64,000 bases of DNA from Anaeramoeba flamelloides. Taxonomy: Eukaryota > Metamonada > Anaeramoebidae. The position numbers and the translations under genes were made by a program. The notes under the pieces are model-generated. The model saw nothing but the letters and a program-made list of their open reading frames with translations, was not told the origin of the DNA and ran no database searches. The DNA lies in assembly GCA_027625915.1 (NCBI GenBank), contig JANTQA010000070.1:9801001-9865000 (forward strand). Direction: 5' to 3'. This document shows, piece after piece, positions 57,344-64,000 of this stretch. The stretch's first letter is position 1, and each line of letters begins with the position of its first letter.

Positions 57344-58324
57344 ATGGGTTCCCAATTAGCAAAACAACCCATTTCAGAATTAAACACAATACAACCTTCA
57401 AAAACAAAAGAAGGTTTAACCAAAACAATTAGTGAGCAACAACAACAACAACAACAACAACAAATAACAAAAGAACATGAAGATCCAACTTCTTCAATCA
57501 ACCCAGGAAGGTTTGATAACATTTTACGAGATGCGCAATCCATTTTAGGGTTGGATCCGACTGACGGCGTTGAATTCAAAGTTAACCAGCAACTGAACCC
57601 CTTTTTTTCACTCATCCATACACTTCGTTTTGGATCTGTGCTTAAGCCACCTGCCTACGTCCTCTCGAGTAGGTTTATCAGGAAGGAGTATGCCTTTTTG
57701 GGTGATCTTGATCAAAAAGGGAGACTCGCCGCAAGGTTTTTCCAACAAACGACACCAAAGTTGTTAACAACTGCCTACGTTGAAATTGATCCCGAAAAAC
57801 AAACAACATCAACGGGGATTGATTTGGAATACTACTCTTCAAGCTCTACAAGCAAACTGCGAATCCAGTCTGACAAAACCATTTCGGCCTCTTACCTCCA
57901 AACCATTTTCCACCCTAACCTCATTTCTGGTCTTGAGTTTTCCTATCTTGGGACCTCGCAAAAATGCGAAATCCGTTCCTTTACTCGTCTGTATCACAAA
58001 AACGACGTTTTGTCGCTCGAGCTGTCAGACTCGCCGGCTAAGCATTTCAAAATTAACTATGTCAAAAAAATTACAGACAGGATCGGGTTTGCGACAGACT
58101 TTATTTATAACCTCGACACAAACTCTTCTCACTCGACAGTCGGCATCCGTTATAGCATGAGGAAGTGCAGATTCTCCACATTGGTACGATCATCGGGCTC
58201 CATTTCTTCCATGTACGAAGAACTGTTTCATCCTCTCGGTAGTCTCAAAATTAATGGTGAAATTAATTACCAAAGTAATCACTATTTCTTCGGCTTTAGT
58301 TTTAGATTTGGTCCAGATATTTAA
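57344..58324 (+). CDS. Tom40, outer-membrane protein import pore
   Basis: 326 residues, one exon. Tom40 is the beta-barrel channel of the TOM complex, through which proteins enter mitochondria or hydrogenosomes. After a variable N-terminus with a run of nine Gln (about 32-40), the Porin_3-type barrel starts at NPGRFDNILRDAQSILGLDP (about 53). DGVEFKVNQQLNPFFSLIHT matches the family's GVKLTVNKGLSNHFQVNHT-type start. The segment LGDLDQKGRLAARFFQQTTP (about 122) matches the LVGDMDNSGSLNAQ segment. Alternating strands follow, and the last strand HYFFGFSFRFG (about 312) fits the beta signal for barrel insertion. There is no targeting presequence, as expected. VDAC is the related alternative, but the GDxDxxGxL segment favours Tom40. 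Codons are GC-richer than in the flanks. Confidence 0.9.
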   Translation: MGSQLAKQPISELNTIQPSKTKEGLTKTISEQQQQQQQQQITKEHEDPTSSINPGRFDNILRDAQSILGLDPTDGVEFKVNQQLNPFFSLIHTLRFGSVLKPPAYVLSSRFIRKEYAFLGDLDQKGRLAARFFQQTTPKLLTTAYVEIDPEKQTTSTGIDLEYYSSSSTSKLRIQSDKTISASYLQTIFHPNLISGLEFSYLGTSQKCEIRSFTRLYHKNDVLSLELSDSPAKHFKINYVKKITDRIGFATDFIYNLDTNSSHSTVGIRYSMRKCRFSTLVRSSGSISSMYEELFHPLGSLKINGEINYQSNHYFFGFSFRFGPDI

Positions 58325-58495
58325 TCCTTTCTTTTTTTTTTTAGTGGTTATTTGTTCTATTTTTTTATTTGGATTTTGCTTTATTTCTTATTTTTTAACT
58401 GATTTTTTTTTTATTTTTAATTTTCTTTTTCTTCTTCTTCCTCATTTTCTCATCTTTTTTTTTTTTTTTTTTTCTTCTCATTTAGAGAGAGTTTG
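58325..58495 (+). other. T-rich 3' flank of Tom40
   Basis: About 170 bases dominated by T with some C, directly after the stop codon. PI3K and the NT-C2/DIL gene have similar pyrimidine-rich 3' flanks on their own strands. Probably the 3' untranslated region. Confidence 0.5.
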
Positions 58496-60839
58496 AGTGA
58501 ACAAACGCTTTGTTTTCCTTCAGGATTATCTCTCAAAAATATTTCAAATACAACAACTTTTAATTTTTTTGTTTGTTTTATTGTTACTTTTCATTGAATG
58601 AAAATCTTTCATTTTTCATTTTATTTCGTTTTCCAGTGTATTTCTAGAAATGGGAAATTACTAAATGGAAACCACACAGCCAACCTTTGGAATAAGTCTT
58701 TATTCAAATCAAATATTGTTATTTTCTGATTTAACAAAGGATAATTCTTAGTTACAGTTCTCCAAATATTTTGTTGACGATTTTAAGTGAAAAAAATCAC
58801 AGATCTTCACAATTTCAATTGGAAGTGCCATTTTTTGAAATTTAATTTACCTTCCTTATTGAACTTTGATCTTCAATTTAGCCTTCTGAAAAATTCAAAA
58901 AAATTTTTGGTTCAATTTTACTTGTTAAAAACCTTAGAAATCCTGCTAATAAAACTGTTCTTAACAAAAAATATTTTCAAGATCAAGTAATTTTACAAAG
59001 TTTCTGAATAATTAAATAAAAAATTTATTCTTCAATCCCATAATAAAAAAATTTCTAAAATGTATATAAAATGAAGAACAAAAATTCAACATTTAAGTTA
59101 ATTTCTCAGTATTATAATTTGAGTTTAAGGGACTAACCTCTGCCAACCAGAAATCTAAGATCAAAGTCTGTTTTTATAGAACGTAAATCACATTAGTGCT
59201 ACATGGTTCAAATGCTCCTAAAAATTGATTATTAAAATAACATAAAAAAATGATCATCTATTAAAAAAAGATCTATGTATTCGTAAAAAACCCAAAAATT
59301 TCAGAATAAAATCTGCATTTCGCCATAAATTTAAAGGTACGAATTATCAATATTCAGAATCCACTGTGGTAAAATATCTTTCTTAAATTTATCTTGAAAT
59401 GTAGATTAATCGCCAAAAAATTCAATTTTTTCAAAAATTTTAATAATTAAAGAATAGATTATTTTGACCAATTATTTCCAAAATCTTGAAAATCTACCGA
59501 TTTTACAATTAACTTTATAAAAAGGAAACAAAACTAATTAGTCTTTGGGTTTTTTATATTGTTGATTATTGAATTAATCTTTGAAATTAAAAAAATTAAA
59601 AAAATAGTCACTTTTCTAAGTTCTAAAGATGAATTATTAAATACCAAAATAATATTATTTTGAGTTTCTATTTTTTAGATTTGGAAAAGGAATTTTAAAA
59701 AAAATTTCAAAATATATAATTTTTAATAGTGATCATATGTTAAAAAATCTAATAATTTATTGTTCAATAAGATTTATAATAGATTTTTTAGAGCATTTTT
59801 AGTCCTTGGCACACGAAAATCAATTAAACCTAATTACAACATCATTTGATTATAGAGAAATCTATTGTGCGGCTTATCCCTTAACCAATATTGAAGTATA
59901 GTAGGGAAAAATACCTTCATAAAAAAAATCCCGGGCGATTTTTAATTGCCCATATTAGGACAATTGTGGTTTAATTTCTTGTATTTAAAATCAAATCCCT
60001 TTTTATAAATAACCAAATTTCTTTGAACCAAATAATAAACCTACCGAAAGTTCATTAAAGTAGGGTGTCTCTATCGAATACAAATTTAATTGTTTGATAA
60101 CCGTAAGTAGATCTCTCTTTTTTTGAAAAACAATCGAAGTTTTAATGGTTGCTTGCTAAGAATTTGATAAATCATATTTTTATTCATGTTTGATTGATTA
60201 AATGGTGGTTTGAACAAGTCTAATTTAATTAGTCATCATTCTAATTCATGGGTGAGTTATAATTGTTCAAAAGTTTGATTCTAAATAAAGGGATTTGATT
60301 TTAAAGAAAAGAAATTACTCTACTATTTTCCTAAAATTCACAAGTAAAAATCTTTTTAGGGATTTTTTTCGTGTACATTATTTTTTTCACTTATATATTT
60401 AATAAAATTTTTTAACTCCTTTGATATTTTTGTAATCTGTGTCTCAAATTAATTTGAAAATGGTACACTTTTCTATGGTTATTTACACCCCTAAAGTGAG
60501 AAATGAATGACTCTATTTTTTAAGTTTCCATTAATTTGTCATCATTTCTAACATTAATTTGTAATCGTTCCCATAAGAACGAAATCGTAAAGTAACTAAC
60601 TGTTGTTACTGAACTTTTCTGAGTCTTGAACAAAATTGGATAATTATAAGAATTTTTTTGCAAATTTAGGAGGAAATCGTGTCTTTTGGAAACTTTAATA
60701 ATCAAACCCGTTTGACAATTTAACGTGCAGACACGTAAGAAAATTGACCAAACTTTGTATAATAGTTTCCAACTAAATTTAAAATCAATTTCATTTTCTT
60801 TTTTAATCATCAAAAAGAAACCATACGTAAAATTTTTCA
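58496..60839. other. Intergenic AT-rich sequence
   Basis: No intact gene. About 59740-59890 has short coding-like pieces in two frames (RAFLVLGTRKSIKPN; FDYREIYCAAYPLTNIEV), probably a decayed element. About 59955-60000 (AATTTCTTGTATTTAAAATC) is inverted at about 60270-60315. A minus-strand frame at 60520-60840 abuts the phosphatase start head-to-head and is not recognised. Confidence 0.45.
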
Positions 60840-61667
60840 ATGGGAGAAGTAATCTTTTTCAATCAATTAACACTCTCGAGCTACCAATACCTGATCTTTG
60901 ATTTAAGAAGTGAGACTGAATTTCAGAAATGCCATATTTCGGGCACACACAACGCACCACTTGAAGCGATTGATGAAGAATTTACCATTGCTTTTTTCGA
61001 TAAATTTTTAAAACGGTACACTTTAAAGCTGTTCCAATTAAAAAAAACACCCTTTATTGGAATAGTTGGCCAGGGGGAAGAAGCATCTGAACTTGAATTA
61101 AAACTGGTTGACAAATTCAAAGAAGGTGGATTCAAAAATGTGGAATTATTGATCGATGGGATCAAGATTTTTTCAAAAAAATATCCTGTTTTCCTTTCAA
61201 ATTATCAACCATTGACGAACACCAAAATAGCTACGATGTATTTCCCCAACATTATTGAAAAAGATTTTTTTCTGTTAGGCAATTACAGGTCTGCAAAAAA
61301 TTTGGACGTAATGAAATCATTAGGTGTGAAAAGGATTGTGAACGCGGCTTTGCAGTGCGAAAACGTATTTGAAAATGATAAACGAATCGACGTCAAATAT
61401 TATAACTGCTATTGGGATGATCTTAGTTCTCAAGACATCGCTAAGGATCTTGTGAAGGTGTTAGACTGGATCGATAGTGAGAAATCACTGGTTTTTGTAC
61501 ATTGCCAAATGGGTATCTCGCGTAGCGCATCAATTGCAATTGCCTGGGTAATGAAACATTACAACATCGACTACGACAGTGCCTTTAAAGTTGTGAAAAA
61601 TGCCAGACTATGTGTAAGCCCGAACATGGGCTTTAAAGAACAATTAAAAAATTTGGATTTGAATTAG
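60840..61667 (+). CDS. Rhodanese-like plus dual-specificity phosphatase
   Basis: 275 residues as a single exon. Residues about 1-125 look like a rhodanese/CH2 domain (LIFDLRSETEFQKCHISGTHNAP). The expected active-site loop reads GIVGQGEEASE without Cys, so it is probably non-catalytic. Residues about 130-275 are a dual-specificity phosphatase: FLLGNYRSAKNLDVMKSLGV, VKRIVNAA, YYNCYWDDLSSQDI with the general-acid Asp at 193 or 194, and the P-loop HCQMGISRS with Cys222 and Arg228. It would remove phosphate from phospho-Tyr/Thr/Ser, with MAP kinases as the usual targets of this architecture (MAP-kinase phosphatases and STYXL1). All catalytic residues are present. An in-frame stop precedes the start. 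A GTTTTT donor at 61667 and a TTGTCAAAAG acceptor ending at 61730 would remove the stop and add a 36-residue tail ending at 61839 (311 residues). Confidence 0.9.
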   Translation: MGEVIFFNQLTLSSYQYLIFDLRSETEFQKCHISGTHNAPLEAIDEEFTIAFFDKFLKRYTLKLFQLKKTPFIGIVGQGEEASELELKLVDKFKEGGFKNVELLIDGIKIFSKKYPVFLSNYQPLTNTKIATMYFPNIIEKDFFLLGNYRSAKNLDVMKSLGVKRIVNAALQCENVFENDKRIDVKYYNCYWDDLSSQDIAKDLVKVLDWIDSEKSLVFVHCQMGISRSASIAIAWVMKHYNIDYDSAFKVVKNARLCVSPNMGFKEQLKNLDLN

Positions 61668-61674
61668 TTTTTGA

Positions 61675-61839
61675 AACAATAATCCATCAAAACGAAGAAA
61701 AATTCGTAAAATAATTTCGATTGTCAAAAGTAGTGTCACCAAGACAACAGAAGAATTAACTGATCCACAGAAATCAGAAATTGTTTTCAAATTAATAAAT
61801 ATCAACGCGTCCATTATTCCAATGGTTTTACCATTTTAA
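61675..61839 (+). CDS. Coding-like frame directly after the phosphatase, possible last exon
   Basis: 54 codons open in the frame one base ahead of the phosphatase, ending TAA at 61837-61839. The part from 61731 reads SVTKTTEELTDPQKSEIVFK and has higher GC and mixed codons. A 64 bp intron (61667-61730) would join it in phase (codon TA+T). If not spliced, it is a chance frame or another gene's fragment; it has no Met of its own. Confidence 0.4.
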   Translation, partial: NNNPSKRRKIRKIISIVKSSVTKTTEELTDPQKSEIVFKLININASIIPMVLPF

Positions 61840-62436
61840 ACAGATATTCAAGGTTTGTTCTTCGCCGATCTACAATTCAATAATTTGAATTTATTAATTT
61901 TATCCATTTTACGATTTCCAATTTTATTATTTTTCAATTTTTGCTTTTCTTTTTTGCAAATTCCGATTTTATCATACAAAACTTCCATTTATCTTTAAAC
62001 CATTGTTTTTTAAAATAAATTCATCTCACAAAATAATGTAAACAAACAAACATAAAAATTTCAATTTTCAATGTTTTTTTTTTTTATTAAGGTTGTTGTG
62101 TAGAAAAGATTCTTCCCCTTTACTCACCAATTGTAAACCGATTCCAAGATGTTAATAATCGATTTCATATTTAAACAAATTCTTTTTTAAGGTGGGAACA
62201 TTTCTCCAAATTATGGAAGATTTTAATTGCGATAACCTTAATGAAAAAAGATTTTTTGAGTGCCAGAAGATATCGAAACTTTGAAATCAAAATATCAACA
62301 TTAGTTACTCTATTTGCGAAAAGGTCAATAGTAAACCAGATTTGAATCTTTAAATTTTCAATTTTTTGAACATTTTTTTTTGATTATCGTTGATGTACAA
62401 AATTTTGAAAAAGTGTTTGTTGTTGTTGGATTCAAA
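61840..62436. other. Intergenic AT-rich sequence
   Basis: T-rich after the phosphatase. A 23-codon frame (MEDFNCDNLNEKRFFECQKI, then stop soon after) begins at about 62213; too short to support. Confidence 0.45.
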
Positions 62437-62825
62437 GTAAAACAGCGGAAAAAAAAGTATTCAAGGTTTTTTAATTGGGAACTTTCCTGAAAAAGAAAAG
62501 TAAAAATCAATTAAAAGAAGAAACCAATTAAGTTCAAATAATAATTTATAGTATTTTCAATCAAACGAACAAATACAATTTAAATCTACTTTTGTATCTA
62601 AATTGTTGATGTGGTTTTGGAGATCCTAAAAAATATTCAATTTTTTGAACAAATTTTTACTAATTAGTCAATCAAGTCAAACCTATCAAAAGATAGTATT
62701 AAGAAAACTGTTATTGTGTTAAATCCTTTATTTATTTATTTATTCATATATTAATTGAACTTACTTTGAATTTTCAATTAAGGTTGCCAATTAAAAAGTG
62801 GGTTGAACTTTTTTTTCCCTACACT
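62437..62825. mobile_element. MITE M, copy 2
   Basis: Matches 50171-50605 in the same orientation: TTTTTAATTGGGAACTTTCC, AAAAGAAGAAACCAATTAA, AAATACAATTTAAATCTA, TTATTTATTTATTTATTC and the closing CCAATTAAAAAG. The terminal repeats are worn (GGAAAAAAAAGT against AAGTTCAACCC-type ends) and no target duplication is preserved. Confidence 0.65.
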
Positions 62826-62849
62826 AGTATGAAAATATATAATTGAAAA

Positions 62850-63170
62850 TTTCAAGTTAGACAAAAATATTACCCCGACTACCATTTTCCTCATGTTTAT
62901 AAATTTTGTTCATAATAGAAGCAACATCCCATAACTTCAAAATCTTGAGGCTGTTATAATTATGGTTATTCATACTACGATTTTTAAAAGTCTAGAGTCC
63001 AGAAAAAAGGTATATTTTGGAGTATTTTTTTTTAAAGGGATGTGACAATGAAATTAGTTAAATTTGACTTTAGGATATTTACTCGAATAGATAATAACTA
63101 ATTGTTTGAAAAATACTCGAAACCTCTAAAAGAACTCAAATATGAAAAAAAAAAAAAAAAAATACCAATG
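62850..63170 (+). repeat. Repeat family A, copy 2
   Basis: See 53880-54215. Shares AAAGGGATGTGACAATGA and ATAGATAATAACTAATTGTT. Followed by worn hairpin modules (TTTTCCAAGACTATTTTAA with ATGGAAAACATAAC). Confidence 0.5.
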
Positions 63171-63219
63171 ATAAATATTCCGGGTTATAGGCTTGTCAAG
63201 ATTTATATAATAATCGAGT

Positions 63220-64000
63220 AAAAACCATGTTGTTTTCCAAGACTATTTTAAATCATGGAAAACATAACAAAATTGTCTGATAAGTGCTGTATATTACCTT
63301 CAAGTCTATAGATTATTTTTTAGTTTGTTGTTTTATTTATTAAATACATTGATTTTCCAAATAAAAAGAACACTCAAGAAAACCTAATGTTGTTTTTTTT
63401 TTTTAATTTAAGAAATAAATAGGACTTTAAGAAATTTTATTTTTATGGAAGAGGTCAACTTCCATAATAAAATTACGAAACTTCACAAATTATTATAATA
63501 GAAATCCTATATTTATGATAAAAAGAATATAAAAACCAAAACTTGTAATACCTAGAAAAAAATACCATAACTCAGAAATAGAGTAGGATATCTTCCATTT
63601 TTTTTTTTTGGAATTGCCCATTATATTAAGAAAATTGAAAATTTTGATTAAGGAATTAATACAAATAAACAAAAATAATAAGAATAATATCAGAAATATT
63701 ATTCAAAATAAAGACTCATTATTTTTTCTATCATTAGTTAATGATAAAGAAAATTATGAATTTTTATTGAAATTTATAAACAAAAATTTAGCAATAAGGG
63801 AAATGAAGTCACGTTTGGTAGAATGTCTTCAAGTCCCTATTTTTTTTTTTTTTTATTTCTAAAATTTGAAAAAAAAACCTAACTGTGATTTTCCAGAATT
63901 CAAAAGAATTGAGTAAAATCTTTGATTTAACTCCATTCTTTTCACTTTTGGAAATCCTAAAGAAAGGTGTCCGTCAAGTGCAGTAGAGTGCCTAGGTTTT
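63220..64000. repeat. Hairpin modules enclosing repeat family B, copy 2
   Basis: Worn H1 and H2 modules (63230-63445) precede repeat B (63608-63862), and another H1 follows (63885-63960, TTTTCCAGAATTCAAAAGAAT paired with ATTCTTTTCACTTTTGGAAA). The right end carries the GTCCGTCAAGTGCAGTAGAG linker and a new CCTAGGTTTT start, so the array continues beyond the window. Repeat B keeps an 84-codon frame (LIKELIQINKNNKNN, NDKENYEFLLKFINKN) that matches 4560-4735. Product unknown. Confidence 0.55.

Noticed and set aside
57337-57615. Minus-strand Cys-rich frame opposite Tom40
   Set aside because: The Cys run is the antisense of the CAA (Gln) repeat.
59200-59225. tRNA T-loop-like GGTTCAAATGC
   Set aside because: No matching A box or acceptor stem around it.
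1-64000. CRISPR arrays, bacterial operons, LTR or viral elements
   Set aside because: Introns, 5S rRNA and protein families are eukaryotic; no spaced direct repeats, no long terminal repeats, and no capsid, envelope or integrase frames were seen.

Overview
This is an AT-rich eukaryotic window. Coding sequence stands out as islands of higher GC in intergenic DNA dominated by A and T runs. Three genes are split by clear GT-AG introns (165, 406 and 2311 bp), the standard code fits all reading frames, and long Lys/Glu, Asp, Gln and Asn runs interrupt otherwise conserved domains. Myosin-V-like tails behind an NT-C2 domain, RCC1 repeats with tandem BTB domains, LRR fusions and a Tom40 together suggest a free-living amoeboid or flagellate protist. 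Anaeramoeba (Metamonada) is my best guess. It is an inference from architecture and base composition, not an identification.

Layout: a probable terminal exon of a gene entering from the left (1262-1377, +); an NT-C2/dilute-domain protein (8056-10776, -); a class I PI 3-kinase (14923-18762, -); an LRR/ADP-ribosylglycohydrolase fusion with a 2.3 kb intron splitting its catalytic motif (22117-27247, +); ribosomal protein eS19 with one intron (32109-33069, -); a solitary 5S rRNA gene (36571-36691, -); a BTB protein carrying a class I glutamine-amidotransferase-like domain (42594-45569, +); an RCC1/tandem-BTB protein with one intron (50918-52876, +); the mitochondrial or hydrogenosomal import pore Tom40 (57344-58324, +); and a rhodanese-like/dual-specificity phosphatase (60840-61667, +, possibly extended by a 64 bp intron to 61839). 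Density is about one gene per 7 kb and no operon-like grouping is seen. Several genes fit one broad theme of cell signalling and membrane traffic (PI3K, NT-C2/DIL, phosphatase, RCC1/BTB).

The intergenic DNA is rich in old repeats. There are two broken LINE (non-LTR) fragments; an inverted pair of about 680 bp elements flanking the PI3K gene; an F repeat family in three places; two copies of an MITE, one with a TAA target duplication; a short MITE with TTTAAGGGACTA ends; two large palindromes on either side of the 5S gene; and a recurrent cluster of small hairpin modules joined by a CCTAACG linker at five loci. I saw no LTR, viral or Polinton-like element, no CRISPR array and no tRNA.

All calls are by eye, without searches. 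Repeat boundaries are approximate except where target duplications or perfect arms are described.
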